In this document: positions 19,531 through 29,194 of the stretch, in pieces
Position numbering within the stretch: position 1 is the first letter of the stretch
Layout: each line of letters begins with the position of its first letter
Origin: JACCZX01 sp963729165
Lineage (GTDB): Bacteria; Pseudomonadota; Gammaproteobacteria; Burkholderiales; Burkholderiaceae_F
Assembly: GCA_963729165.1 (NCBI GenBank)
Contig: CAVSMM010000005.1
Location: 62,001 to 126,000, forward strand
DNA length: 64,000 nt
Reading direction: 5' to 3'
Translations under genes and position numbers: made by a program
Notes under the pieces: model-generated
Database searches by the model: none
What the model saw: the letters and a program-made list of their open reading frames with translations, nothing else
What the model was told of the DNA's origin: nothing

Positions 19531-20699
19531 ACAGGAGACAAGCGCTTTCGATTGCGGTGGCGCTAAGCGCAGCGGTTGCAGCGATGCCCGCAATGGCGCA
19601 ACAACAGCAGAAGCTGAAAGTCGGCTTGATGCTGCCCTACACCGGCACGTTCGCAGCGCTCGGCAACGCGATCGAAAACGGATTCAAGCTGTATGTGCAG
19701 GAAAACGGCGGCAAAATCGGCGGGCGAGAGATCGAATACTTCCGCGTTGACGACGAGTCCGATCCTGCGAAGGCGACCGATAATGTCGGCAAGCTTGATC
19801 AATCGCGACAAGGTTGACGTCGTGGTCGGCACTGTGCACTCGGGCGTCGTAATGGCGATGGCCAAGGTTGCGCGCGACACCAACACGCTGCTCGATTGTT
19901 CCGAACGCGGGAGCGAAGCGCGGTGACGGGCCCGATGTGCGCACCGAACATTTTCCGCACGTCATTTTCGAACTGGCAGTCGGCGTACGCGGCCGGTGTC
20001 GTCGCCGCAGAGCGCGGCCACAAAAAGGCGGTGTCGATCACGTGGAAATACGCGGCGGGCGACGAGATGGCCGCCGCATTCAAGGAAGGCTTTGCCAAGG
20101 GTGGCGGCACCGTCATCAAGGAATTGAATCTGCCCTTTCCCGGCGTTGAGTTTCAGGCGTTGCTGACTGAAATTGCGTCGCTAAAGCCCGACGCAACGTT
20201 CGCATTTTTCGCCGGCGGCGGCGCGGTCAAGTTCGTCAAGGATTATGCAGCGGCTGGATTGAACAAGACGGTGCCGCTGTACGGGCCGGGCTTCCTTACC
20301 GATGGCACGCTCGAGGCGCAAGGAGAAGCAGCGCAGGGCCTGCTCACGACGCTGCACTACGCCGATGGCTTGCCGAACGAAAAGGACAAGTCGTTTCGCC
20401 TGAATTACGCGAAGGCCTACAAGCTGCAACCCGATGTCTATGCGGTGCAGGGGTACGACGCCGCGCAGTTGCTCGCCGCCGGCCTGAATGGTGTCAAGGG
20501 CGATTCATCGAAGCGCGCCGAAATGATCAAGGCGATGGAGTCGGCGAAGATTGACAGTCCGCGCGGGCCGTTCACGCTGTCGAAGGCGCATAACCCCGTG
20601 CACGACATCTATCTGCGCAAGGTCGAAGGCGGCGCCAACAAATATCAGAAGGTGGCCGTCAAAGCACTGGCCGATCCGGCGACCGGTTGCAAGATGTAG
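19527..20699 (+). CDS. Liv-type ABC transporter periplasmic binding protein, frameshifted
   Basis: Binding protein of a branched-chain amino acid type importer, here probably for benzoate or a related aromatic acid because it follows bclA. MNRRQALSIAVALSAAVAAM is a signal peptide, cleaved near AMAQ. Conserved pieces run LKVGLMLPYTGTFAALGNAI, INRDKVDVVVGTVHSGV, IVPNAGA, VTGPMCAPNIFRTSFSN and end DPATGCKM, the last typical of aromatic-acid binding proteins. Three frame changes are packed into 19796-19921, each fixed by removing one base (near 19796, 19897 and 19920). The repaired length is about 389 residues. The ATG overlaps the hydrolase stop. Confidence 0.9.
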
Positions 20700-20764
20700 C
20701 TCCGCAGGGCTCCATGGACACGGCGGTGCGTGGGAAACTGCGCACCGCCGTTTTGTTTTTCCAT

Positions 20765-21646
20765 ATGGACCTCGCCACTTTCCTGATCCAGTGCCTGAAC
20801 GCAGTGCAGTACGGACTGCTGCTGTTTCTCGTCGCGAGCGGGTTGACGCTGATTTTCGGCATCATGGGCGTGATCAATCTTGCGCACGGCAGCTTCTACA
20901 TGATTGGCGCGTACATGGCGTATGCGCTTGCGCCTTTGGTAGGTGCGACGGTCGGAGGCGGCTTCTTCACGACGCTTGCCCTCGGACTGTTGCTGTCGAT
21001 CGCGTTCGGCTATCTGCTCGAATGGAGCTTCTTCAGCTTCCTGTACGAGCGTGAGCATCTGCAACAGGTCTTGATGACCTACGGGCTGATCCTCGTCTTT
21101 GAGGAGTTGCGCAGCATCCTCGTGGGCGACGACGTGCACGGCGTGGCAGCGCCTGACTGGCTGTCCGGCAGCGTGCCGCTCGGCGATGTGATGACTTACC
21201 CGACGTATCGATTGTTTATCTCGGCAGTGTGCATTGCAGTCGCACTCGGCCTTTACTTCGTGCTCGCGCGCACGCGTCTCGGCATGATGATTCGAGCGGG
21301 CGCAAGCAATCGCGAAATGGTTCAGGCGATGGGCATCAACATCAAGTTTCTGTATCGCGTCGTGTTTGCCTTCGGCGTCGCGCTCGCTGTGCTGGCCGGG
21401 ATGATCGCGGCTCCGGTGTCTTCGGTGTATCCGAACATGGGCGGTCAAGTGTTGATCATCAGCTTCGTCGTCGTCGTCATCGGCGGGATCGGATCGGTTC
21501 GCGGCGCGCTGCTCGCTTCATTGCTGGTCGGTCTGGTCGACACGTTCGGAAAAGTATTTTTTCCGGAAGCCGCGGGCGTGCTCGTGTATCTGTTGATGGC
21601 AATCATCCTTTTGTGGAAACCCGAAGGGTTGTTTCGACAGGGATGA
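20765..21646 (+). CDS. livH: ABC transporter permease, LivH type
   Basis: Inner-membrane permease of the importer. The preferred start MDLATFLIQCLNAVQYGLLL is 65 bases after the binding-protein stop; the frame is open a little further upstream but without a membrane-protein character. Typical features: ASGLTLIFGIMGVINLAHG near the start, about eight hydrophobic segments, and VVIGGIGSVRGALLASLLVG before the last helices. 293 residues, the standard LivH length. Its TGA overlaps the livM ATG (ATGA). The name follows homology; the substrate is inferred from the benzoate context. Confidence 0.92.
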   Translation: MDLATFLIQCLNAVQYGLLLFLVASGLTLIFGIMGVINLAHGSFYMIGAYMAYALAPLVGATVGGGFFTTLALGLLLSIAFGYLLEWSFFSFLYEREHLQQVLMTYGLILVFEELRSILVGDDVHGVAAPDWLSGSVPLGDVMTYPTYRLFISAVCIAVALGLYFVLARTRLGMMIRAGASNREMVQAMGINIKFLYRVVFAFGVALAVLAGMIAAPVSSVYPNMGGQVLIISFVVVVIGGIGSVRGALLASLLVGLVDTFGKVFFPEAAGVLVYLLMAIILLWKPEGLFRQG

Positions 21647-22616
21647 AGATCGATGCTCGTTCGCTGCCGCTGCTCGTGCTGCTTGTTTTAGCTGCCGCGT
21701 TTCCATGGTTCGGTGAGAAGTATTACGTCGACCTGGTGATGAAGGTCATGATTCTGTCGGTGTTCGCGTTGAGCCTCGAGCTACTCGTGGGCCAGACGGG
21801 ACTCGTGTCTTTCGGCCACGCAGCGTTCTTCGGTATCGGGGCTTACGTCGCGGCGCTGCTGTCGCCGCAATCGGGACCCGCATCGTTTTGGATTCTGCTT
21901 CCGGCAGCGGTGGCTGCATCGGGGCTCTACGCACTGGCAGTCGGCGCTCTGTCGCTGCGAACGCGCGGCATCTACTTCATCATGGTGACACTCGCCTTTC
22001 GCGCAGATGGCGTACTACGTGTTTCACGACACGAAGGTCGGCGGCGGCAGCGACGGCATCTATTTGTATTTTCGTCCCGAGATCGCGATCGGAGAGCATG
22101 ACGCTGTTCGATCTCGGCTCGCCGCTTGTCTTTTATTTTTTTGTTCTTGTTGCGCTGGTGCTGACATTTCTGCTGCTGGCAAGCCTGCAACGCAGTCGGT
22201 TCGGCCGCGCTCTCGCTGGCATTCGTGTCAACGAGCAACGGATGCGCGCAGCTGGGTTCGCAACCTATCCATACAAGCTCGCTGCGTTCGTGATCGCCGC
22301 GATGCTGGCGGGTGTTGCGGGTTTTCTTTACGCGCTGAAGGACGGGTACGTGAACCCGGAGATTCTGTCGTGGCATCAGTCGGGCGCGGTGCTGCTGATG
22401 ATCATTCTGGGCGGCATCGGCAGTTTGCGCGGTGCGGTGTTCGGCGCGATCGCGTTCGTCGCACTGCAGGAGTTTTATCAGTCGCAGGCGATTTTCGGAT
22501 CGTTTGCCAAGCACTGGCAGTTACCGCTGGGTCTTACGATCATTGCGTTCGTTGCGCTGATGCCGCAGGGTTTGATCGGACTGAGTGCGCAACTGCGTCG
22601 ACGGCGCGCTGCATGA
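21643..22616 (+). CDS. livM: ABC transporter permease, LivM type, frameshifted
   Basis: Second permease of the importer. It starts MKIDARSLPLLVLLVLAA and contains LLVGQTGLVSFGHAAFFGIGA and the late LGGIGSLRGAVFGAIAFV, both diagnostic of LivM. Two frame changes: near 22000 an extra base separates TLAF from AQMAYYVFHDTKVGGGSDG, and near 22094 another separates PEIAIG from MTLFDLGSP. Removing both gives about 323 residues, the expected size. Overlaps livG by four bases. Confidence 0.92.
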
Positions 22617-23374
22617 CACTACTCGCCGCGAAAAATGTCTCGCGCCATTTTGGCGGGCTGCGCGCAGTCGACGATGTGTCGCTCACGGTCGATCGTGGCG
22701 AAATTCACGCGCTGATCGGCACCAACGGCGCCGGCAAGTCAACACTGATCAACGTGTTGTGCGGCGAAATCACGCCGACTTCGGGGCGTGTCGAGTTAAC
22801 AGGCCGCGATGTCACAAAATGGAGCCAGCCTCGCCGCGCACAGTCCGGGCTCGGTCGCAGTTATCAGCGCACGACTATTTTTCCGAATTTCAGCGTGCGC
22901 GAGAACTGCCGCCTTTCGGCGCAGGCGGCCCGTCAACGGCCGTGGGATTGGTTGACGCCAGCGACTCAGTGCGATGCGTCGACCGCCGCGGCGGACCGCG
23001 CTTTGCAGCGTGCCGGACTCGGATCGCACGCGGACGACATTGCCGCGACGCTGTCGCACGGCGCGAAGCGCCAGCTCGAGATCGCGATGTGCCTGGCTAC
23101 AGCGCCGCAGATTCTGCTTCTCGATGAGCCGCTGGCCGGCATGGGCTCCGAAGAAACCGAGCGCATGCTGGTGCTGTTGAACGAGCTTAAGGCGAGCCAC
23201 GCGATATTGCTGGTCGAACACGACATGGACGCAGTGTTTCGCGTCTCGGACCGCCTCACGGTGATGGTCAATGGCCGCGTGCTTGCAACCGGTACGCCGT
23301 CAGCGATACGCGCGAACGCCGAGGTGCAGGAAGCGTATCTCGGTGCGCACTTGGACGAGGCGGCGCAGCATTGA
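22613..23374 (+). CDS. livG: ABC transporter ATP-binding protein, LivG type
   Basis: ATPase of the importer, about 253 residues from the ATG at 22613. Walker A is GTNGAGKSTLINVL, the signature region is ATLSHGAKRQLEIAM and Walker B is ILLLDEPLAGMG, followed by the switch histidine in LLVEHDMDAVF. The signature reads LSHGAK rather than LSGGQ, a variant common in LivG proteins. The C-terminal GAHL is also typical. Start and stop both overlap neighbours by four bases. Confidence 0.95.
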   Translation: MTLLAAKNVSRHFGGLRAVDDVSLTVDRGEIHALIGTNGAGKSTLINVLCGEITPTSGRVELTGRDVTKWSQPRRAQSGLGRSYQRTTIFPNFSVRENCRLSAQAARQRPWDWLTPATQCDASTAAADRALQRAGLGSHADDIAATLSHGAKRQLEIAMCLATAPQILLLDEPLAGMGSEETERMLVLLNELKASHAILLVEHDMDAVFRVSDRLTVMVNGRVLATGTPSAIRANAEVQEAYLGAHLDEAAQH

Positions 23375-24093
23375 GCGCGATCGACGCACCGTTGATCGAC
23401 GCCGCCCAGCTGCACACGCACTACGGTGCGAGCCACATCCTGCACGGTGCGTCGCTTGTGATCGGCGGCGGCGAAGCGGTCGGCTTGCTGGGCCGCAACG
23501 GCATGGGCAAGACCACGTTGATTCGCACGTTGCTTGGGCTCGTGCGGCCGACCTCGGGTGCAATTCGAATTCGTGGCACCGACTGCACGCGGGCTCGGCC
23601 CGATCGCATCGCACGGCTCGGCATCGGTTATGTGCCTGAAGGTCGCGCCATTTTTCCGAACTTATCGGTGCGCGAGAATCTGTTGATGGCAGCGCGCGCG
23701 GGCATCAATGGCCGCTGCGACTGGTCGCTCGATCGGGTGATGCAGACGTTTCCTCGCCTCGCGGAGCGTCTGCAGCACGGTGGCGCGCAGCTTTCCGGCG
23801 GCGAGCAGCAGATGCTTGCGATCGGTCGTGCACTGATGACCAATCCCGACGTGGTGCTGTTCGATGAAGCAACCGAAGGGCTGGCACCGCTGGTCGTGCG
23901 CGAAATCTGGCGGATCATCGGCGCCATACGCACGACAGGGATCGCCTCGCTGATCGTCGATCGGAACTATCGCGCGGTTCTCGCGCACACCGATCGCTGC
24001 GTCGTGCTCGAAAAAGGGCGCGTCGTGCTCGAAGGAAAATCGGCCGAGCTGGCGCGAGCCCCGGAGAAATTGGCGCGATACCTTGGCGTATAG
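23371..24093 (+). CDS. livF: ABC transporter ATP-binding protein, LivF type
   Basis: Second ATPase of the importer, 240 residues, last gene of the cluster. Walker A GRNGMGKTTLIRTL, signature QLSGGEQQMLAIGRAL, Walker B VVLFDEATEGLAP. EGRAIFPNLSVRENLLM is typical of LivF. The start is TTG at 23371, overlapping the livG stop; no ATG is available in the right place and the overlap pattern matches the rest of the operon. In most proteins Walker B reads DEP here; DEA is a mild variant. Confidence 0.93.
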   Translation: MSAIDAPLIDAAQLHTHYGASHILHGASLVIGGGEAVGLLGRNGMGKTTLIRTLLGLVRPTSGAIRIRGTDCTRARPDRIARLGIGYVPEGRAIFPNLSVRENLLMAARAGINGRCDWSLDRVMQTFPRLAERLQHGGAQLSGGEQQMLAIGRALMTNPDVVLFDEATEGLAPLVVREIWRIIGAIRTTGIASLIVDRNYRAVLAHTDRCVVLEKGRVVLEGKSAELARAPEKLARYLGV

Positions 24094-24095
24094 AA

Positions 24096-24118
24096 ACGGC
24101 GCCGCACGCGCCGTTTTC
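24096..24118 (+). terminator. Rho-independent terminator after livF
   Basis: Perfect 7-base stem ACGGCGC / GCGCCGT (24096-24102 and 24108-24114), 5-base loop, then TTTT and CTC. It starts three bases after the livF stop and closes the bclA-livF transcription unit. Confidence 0.8.
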
Positions 24119-24181
24119 TCTAACAGAGGTCTAACTGACGCCCGATAGCCGTTGCCTCGCGTAGTGCCGCAAGCACAGCGT

Positions 24182-25258
24182 TCAATACCGCGGTCGGATG
24201 AAACGGCGGCCCGTCATCGCAAACAACGCAAGCAGGGCGATCATCAGCGACGCCACCGATGATGGCTCTGGCACGGCCATGGCAAACTGACTTGCCAGCA
24301 CCTGGTGAGTGTGGGTGGTCGGATGCACGCCGTCCCAGAACAGCCAACGGTCCCAATTACCGGGGTTGCACACACCGTTCGCTAAGTTGGCAACGCACGA
24401 ATCGGTCGTGTTGTCGAATCCATAGGCGAGCGGATCAGCACGGATTCTGGCAAATGAGCCGTTGGTGTCGAATTGCACGATCTCGGCCGCAAGCATCGCA
24501 TCGAGGGCCGTCAGCTGTGCGGCCAGGATGCTGTTGAAAGTATCGGTCAGAAAGCTCAGGGGGCCTGCCTGCGGCGTGCCTGCAAACGCAGGGGTCAGCC
24601 CGAGATCGGGCATGTTAGGCACGAGAAAGTGCTCGGCCCCTGCCTGAGCCAGGGTGCCAATGGTCGTCAAGATGTTGGCGATACCGTTACTAATCAAATC
24701 CGTGCCACCCGGGGAGCCAGGCACCACGCCCGGCAGCATGCTGGTCGCATCCGAATAGAAGATGTCATTCGGGAATAGCCACACCACGAACAGCGAGGTG
24801 GCGGGATTGAAGGAAGGTTGCTGGTCCGCGAAGGTCTGCAACTGCCAGGCATTGCTGTAATTTTCAAAGGCTGGCTTCAGCAAATTCGGAACGCTGTCAT
24901 TGACGGAATTGAAACTCGCCAACCCCGTCGTGGCTCCACCGATCGCGTAGTTGGTGCCGCCGGCGAGCGACGGCGTGAAGCCCCCGGGGTTACCCGGGTT
25001 GTAGCGGTTCCACAGGTACTCGACCGCGACCCGGCCGTTCGAGTACTGCCCGTTGAAGTAAGGCGGCGGCGGAAAGACGATGTTCGGGTTGTTTGTGAAC
25101 TGCTGCGTGCGTAGGCCCGAATTACCCCCGTCCAACAGACTGTCGCCGAAGACGAACAGGCTGGTGATGTCAATCAGCCCGGCGCGTGCCGGCAATGGAA
25201 GCGCAAAGACCGAAAAGAGTGCAAGTAGCGCAGCCGAGCGTTTCACCATCGTTTTCAT
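24182..25258 (-). CDS. SGNH/GDSL esterase with PEP-CTERM sorting signal
   Basis: Exported GDSL-type lipase or esterase, 358 residues from the ATG at 25258, which has an AGGA site. A signal peptide ends near LPARAG. Block I is SLFVFGDSLLDGGN with the catalytic serine, GGTNYAIGGATTG supplies the glycine and asparagine oxyanion blocks, and DGVHPTTHTH holds the Asp-x-x-His pair. The C-terminus reads VPEPSSVASL, a hydrophobic helix, then GRRFIRPRY: a PEP-CTERM tag, normally processed by an exosortase and linked to exopolysaccharide export. No exosortase is in the window. Single gene, 62 bases from the convergent livF terminator. Confidence 0.92.
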   Translation of the reverse strand: MKTMVKRSAALLALFSVFALPLPARAGLIDITSLFVFGDSLLDGGNSGLRTQQFTNNPNIVFPPPPYFNGQYSNGRVAVEYLWNRYNPGNPGGFTPSLAGGTNYAIGGATTGLASFNSVNDSVPNLLKPAFENYSNAWQLQTFADQQPSFNPATSLFVVWLFPNDIFYSDATSMLPGVVPGSPGGTDLISNGIANILTTIGTLAQAGAEHFLVPNMPDLGLTPAFAGTPQAGPLSFLTDTFNSILAAQLTALDAMLAAEIVQFDTNGSFARIRADPLAYGFDNTTDSCVANLANGVCNPGNWDRWLFWDGVHPTTHTHQVLASQFAMAVPEPSSVASLMIALLALFAMTGRRFIRPRY

Positions 25259-25545
25259 TTTGGTTGTCCTGAGAAGAGACGATTGCTCGCCAAGCGAATT
25301 CTCGAACGGAACGGTAAGGGATCTCGCTGGCGCCTTCTGGAAGGTCCGGACGGGAGGGCCCAAACGCGCGTGCTCGCTAAACAGAGGAGCTAAAGAAAGC
25401 AAAGTGTGGACCAAATCACAAAAACAATGATTTGGTTCCGAGCCCGGAGCCTACTGTCAATTTTTTCGACGCCGCAATATCAAGCTGTCGAGGTTCGCAG
25501 TGAGCGCGGCAACAATGCGAGCCGCGTTGCGGCAATTGGCCGGCG

Positions 25546-26538
25546 CTAGGCAGTCTTTGCTGTTTCAGCGCGCCGCAGCCGGTCGCGTACCGCTTCCCAT
25601 CGCGGGCCATCGGGCGGCGCCGCGACCAGCATGCGATCTGCACCACTCGCATCGAGCCGATGCAACGAGGAATACAACAAACGCGCGTAATCGGCCGGAT
25701 CGCTCGCAGCAGCAATTGCCAACGCGACGTCAGCAAGGCAGCCTTCCAGCAAGCTCAACGGTGCCAACACGGCGAGCCGCTCGCCTCCTGGTTTGGCCAG
25801 CTGTTCAGCGAGCTCGCTGCTCTGCATCACTGACAACGGTGTGTGCGGGGAATAGTGGCGCTCGAGTCGACCGGGAGCACGTGGCGCATCGGCCTCTGCA
25901 TCTGTCACTCTGCCACCGATCGCGTGCTGCAGTTGTTCACGAGTGATCGATCCCAGACGCAACAACGTGGCACCGTTGCTGGAGACGTCGACGATCGTCG
26001 ACTCGATTCCGACCGGACACGCGCCGCCGTTCAGGATCATGTCGACTTTTCCGCGCGGCTTGACACCGAGATCGTCGATCACGTGTTGCGCGGTCGTCGG
26101 ACTGACGCGGCCAAAGCTGTTGGCGCTCGGTGCCGCCAACGCGCCGCCAAAGGCATGCAGGACGGCCCGCGCCCACGGGTGTGCCGGCGCTCGAAGCCCT
26201 ACTGTGTTCTGGCCACCGGTGACGACGTCGCTGACGCTTGAGCCGCGTTTAAGCACAAGCGTCAGCGGTCCCGGCCAGAATGTGCGAGCCAGCACGCGCG
26301 CGATGTCGGGAACACCTGTCGCCCACTCGGCGAGCGCCTCTTCGCCGCTGACGTGAACGATCACCGGATGATCTGCGGGTCGGCCCTTGGCCGCGAACAA
26401 CCTGCGCACCGCATCTGCGTTGCTCGCATCGGCCGCCAGCCCGTACACCGTTTCGGTAGGCAGTGCGACGATGCCGCCCTGGCGCAGAATTTCGGCGGCG
26501 CGCTCGATGGCCGCTGCGTCAACTTCAGGCGCATTCAT
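25546..26538 (-). CDS. tsaC: L-threonylcarbamoyladenylate synthase (Sua5 type)
   Basis: Makes threonylcarbamoyl-AMP for the t6A modification of ANN-decoding tRNAs. The YrdC fold is seen in GGIVALPTETVYGLAADA, RLFAAKGRPADHPVIVH, FWPGPLTLVLKR and SANSFGRVSPTTAQHV. After about residue 200 the Sua5 C-terminal domain follows, with the linker APGRLERHYSPHTPL. At 330 residues it is the long Sua5 form rather than the short TsaC. I prefer the ATG at 26538 (MNAPEVDAAAIERAA); a GTG at 26556 overlaps the purK stop. Last gene of the purC-purE-purK-tsaC run. Confidence 0.95.
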   Translation of the reverse strand: MNAPEVDAAAIERAAEILRQGGIVALPTETVYGLAADASNADAVRRLFAAKGRPADHPVIVHVSGEEALAEWATGVPDIARVLARTFWPGPLTLVLKRGSSVSDVVTGGQNTVGLRAPAHPWARAVLHAFGGALAAPSANSFGRVSPTTAQHVIDDLGVKPRGKVDMILNGGACPVGIESTIVDVSSNGATLLRLGSITREQLQHAIGGRVTDAEADAPRAPGRLERHYSPHTPLSVMQSSELAEQLAKPGGERLAVLAPLSLLEGCLADVALAIAAASDPADYARLLYSSLHRLDASGADRMLVAAPPDGPRWEAVRDRLRRAETAKTA

Positions 26539-26552
26539 CCGATATGACAGAC

Positions 26553-27719
26553 TCACTTTGCGGGCTCAACACGTAGCGCGCCTGCCACGCGCCGCGCGCG
26601 CACAAGCGCCTCGCTCAACGTCGGCGCCACGCATGTGACATGCCCCATCTTTCGACCGCGCCGCGCTTCGCGCTTACCGTACAAATGCAGTTTTGCGCCG
26701 GGCACTGCAAGCACCGACGGCCAGTCGGGCTCATGGGTCGTCTCGCCGTCCGAGGAATCGGCGAACCATTGATCGCCAAGAATGTTCAGCATGACCGAAG
26801 GCATCATCTGGCTTGTGTCTCCGAGCGGCAGGTTCGCCATCACGCGGGCCTGCTGCTCGTACTGGCTCGTCACGCATGCGTCGATCGTGTAGTGGCCTGA
26901 ATTGTGCGGGCGCGGCGCGATCTCATTGACCAGCAGAGACCCGTCGCGCAACACAAAGAATTCGACACAGAACACGCCGACGTAGTTCATGCGCTTTGCA
27001 AGCGTCAACGCTGCGTCGCGCGCACGTTCTGCAATACCTTGGTCCACGCGCGCCGGAGCGATCGAAGTCGCAAGTATTCCGCCACGATGCTCGTTCTCCG
27101 ACAGCGGGAATGTCACCGCGGTGCCATCGGTTGCGCGACATGCGACGACCGACACTTCAAGGCTCAAGGCCAATTTTCTTTCGAGCACGCACGGCACACC
27201 TCCCATTGCGTGCCACGCCGCGCGCGCCGCGTCCGCCGTTTCCACCGGTGCCTGGCCCTTGCCGTCATAGCCCATCCGCGCCGACTTCAAGATCGCCGGG
27301 AATAGTTGTGCATCGACGGCGCGCAGATCATCTTCACGCTCGATCACCACATGCGGCGCCACGCCGATGCCGCTGGCGACAATGAAACGCTTTTCGGCGA
27401 TTCGATCCTGCGCAATCGCAACGCTCGCTGCGTCGGGACTCACTCTGCAATGGCGCGCGAGAAATTCCAGCGCAGCCGCAGGCACATTCTCGAACTCGGT
27501 CGTAGCAGCGCGACAGCGCCGTCCGAGCTCGGTCAGTGCAGCTTCGTCGAGGTAATCCGCCGCGATGTGGTCGTCGGCGACTGCGCCGGCCGGACTGTCA
27601 TGACCGGGATCGAGTACACACACTTTGTAGCCGAGCGACTGTGCTGCCATGCAAAACATGCGGCCAAGCTGCCCACCGCCCAACAATCCAAGCCATGAGC
27701 CGGGAGGAATTGCGTCCAT
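26553..27719 (-). CDS. purK: N5-carboxyaminoimidazole ribonucleotide synthase
   Basis: ATP-grasp enzyme that carboxylates AIR to N5-CAIR in purine synthesis, working just before PurE. 388 residues. LGLLGGGQLGRMFCMAAQ is the N-terminal nucleotide-fold motif, TTEFENVP, KSARMGYDGKGQ and VNEIAPRPHNSGHYTIDAC are family hallmarks. The ATG at 27719 is preceded by a TTG codon in frame; ATG is preferred. It starts 11 bases after the purE stop, so it is in the same operon. Confidence 0.97.
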   Translation of the reverse strand: MDAIPPGSWLGLLGGGQLGRMFCMAAQSLGYKVCVLDPGHDSPAGAVADDHIAADYLDEAALTELGRRCRAATTEFENVPAAALEFLARHCRVSPDAASVAIAQDRIAEKRFIVASGIGVAPHVVIEREDDLRAVDAQLFPAILKSARMGYDGKGQAPVETADAARAAWHAMGGVPCVLERKLALSLEVSVVACRATDGTAVTFPLSENEHRGGILATSIAPARVDQGIAERARDAALTLAKRMNYVGVFCVEFFVLRDGSLLVNEIAPRPHNSGHYTIDACVTSQYEQQARVMANLPLGDTSQMMPSVMLNILGDQWFADSSDGETTHEPDWPSVLAVPGAKLHLYGKREARRGRKMGHVTCVAPTLSEALVRARRVAGALRVEPAK

Positions 27720-27730
27720 CAAAGCCGCCG

Positions 27731-28234
27731 CTAGAGCGGCAAGGTCATGTTGCGCGCTTTCTCATTCTGCGTGGCGCGATATTGCGCAAGCGCGGTCGCA
27801 AGCTCTCCATCCTGCGTCGAAAGCATCTCCAGCGCAAAAAGCGCTGCATTCGCCGCGCCCGCTTCGCCGATGGCAAATGTCGCAACCGGTACACCTCTGG
27901 GCATCTGCACGATCGACAGCAGCGAATCCTCGCCGCGCAGATACTTCGATGGAATCGGCACGCCGAGCACGGGAATCAATGTCTTGGACGCGAGCATGCC
28001 CGGCAAGTGTGCAGCGCCACCGGCACCTGCAATGATCGCTTTCAAGCCACGGGCGCGGGCTTCTTCGGCGTACGCAAACATCTCATCGGGTGTGCGATGC
28101 GCTGAGACAACGCGAGTCTCGAAGCGCACGCCGAATTCCTTCAGCACTTCGCACGCGTGCTGCATCACGTCCCAATCAGACGTGGAACCCATCAGCACGC
28201 CGATCAGCGGCGCCGAGTGACCATCACGTTTCAT
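27731..28234 (-). CDS. purE: N5-carboxyaminoimidazole ribonucleotide mutase
   Basis: Class I PurE that converts N5-CAIR to CAIR. 167 residues, standard. LMGSTSDWDVMQHACEVL and RVVSAHRTPDEMFAYA carry the active-site Ser, Asp and His; IAGAGGAAHLPGMLASKT closes the site. Sits between purC and purK in the order usual for Burkholderiales. Confidence 0.97.
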   Translation of the reverse strand: MKRDGHSAPLIGVLMGSTSDWDVMQHACEVLKEFGVRFETRVVSAHRTPDEMFAYAEEARARGLKAIIAGAGGAAHLPGMLASKTLIPVLGVPIPSKYLRGEDSLLSIVQMPRGVPVATFAIGEAGAANAALFALEMLSTQDGELATALAQYRATQNEKARNMTLPL

Positions 28235-28284
28235 CGTGTATCGCAGGAAAAAAAGCGATTGTACGGATGATGGTCACCTCAACC

Positions 28285-29184
28285 TCACCGATCATCGCCC
28301 ACAACTTTCCCGGTCAATCGCGACAACGCTTCGCGGTACTTCGCGGCGGTTTTCGCAACCACGTCGGCGGGCAACGGCGGCGGCGGCGGTGCCTTGTTCC
28401 ATTGCTGCGTCTCGAGCCAGTCGCGTACAAACTGCTTGTCGAACGATGGCGGCGACGAACCTTCGACATACTCCTCGGCCGGCCAGAAGCGCGACGAATC
28501 GGCCGTGAGAACTTCGTCCATCAAACGCAGTTCTCCGTCTGCGTCGATGCCGAACTCGAACTTCGTGTCGGCAATGATGATGCCGCGCGTCGTGGCGTAC
28601 TCGGAAGCCGCGGCATAAAGGGCCAGACTGATCGAACGAATGCGGAAAGCGAGCTCGGCACCAATGACTTCCTGCATGCGCTCGAACGAAATGTTTTCGT
28701 CGTGCGTACCGAGCTCGGCTTTGTTGGCCGGAGTGAAAATCGGCTCCGGCAACTTGCTCGCCATTTGCAAACCGGGCGGCAGCTCGATCCCACAGACGCT
28801 GCCGGTGCGCTGATAGTCCTTCCATCCCGAGCCGATCAGGTAGCCACGCACCACAGCTTCTACCGGCAGCGGCTTCAGCTTCTTTGCGATCACGGCACGG
28901 CCGCGCACCTGATCGAGTTCGTCGCTCGCCACAACAGATTCCGGCGCGATCCCTGTCAGGTGGTTCGGGGTTACATGCGTCAGCCGTTCGAACCAGAAGT
29001 TCGACATCGCATTCAGCACCCTGCCCTTGTCCGGAATCGGCTCGCTCATCACGACATCGAAGGCCGACAGCCGATCTGTCGTGACAATCAGCAACTTGTC
29101 CTCACCCAGCGCGTAGCTGTCGCGTACCTTGCCCCGGTACACGAGCGGCAGCGATTTGATGCTGGACTGCAGAAGCCCGGTCAC
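28285..29184 (-). CDS. purC: SAICAR synthase
   Basis: Phosphoribosylaminoimidazole-succinocarboxamide synthase, which joins CAIR to aspartate with ATP. 299 residues. YRGKVRDSYALGEDKLLIV (nucleotide loop), TDRLSAFDVVMSEPIP, VVRGYLIGSGWKDYQRTG and IADTKFEFGID are the conserved blocks. It precedes purE by 50 bases. In typical Burkholderiales it follows fba directly; here a block of four unrelated genes lies between them. Confidence 0.97.
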   Translation of the reverse strand: MTGLLQSSIKSLPLVYRGKVRDSYALGEDKLLIVTTDRLSAFDVVMSEPIPDKGRVLNAMSNFWFERLTHVTPNHLTGIAPESVVASDELDQVRGRAVIAKKLKPLPVEAVVRGYLIGSGWKDYQRTGSVCGIELPPGLQMASKLPEPIFTPANKAELGTHDENISFERMQEVIGAELAFRIRSISLALYAAASEYATTRGIIIADTKFEFGIDADGELRLMDEVLTADSSRFWPAEEYVEGSSPPSFDKQFVRDWLETQQWNKAPPPPPLPADVVAKTAAKYREALSRLTGKVVGDDR

Positions 29185-29194
29185 GCGGAGTTAC

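Noticed and set aside
19527..20699. Programmed frameshifting in the ABC binding-protein gene
   Set aside because: Three shifts in 125 bases, no slippery heptamers or downstream stems, and the same +1 pattern occurs in unrelated genes.
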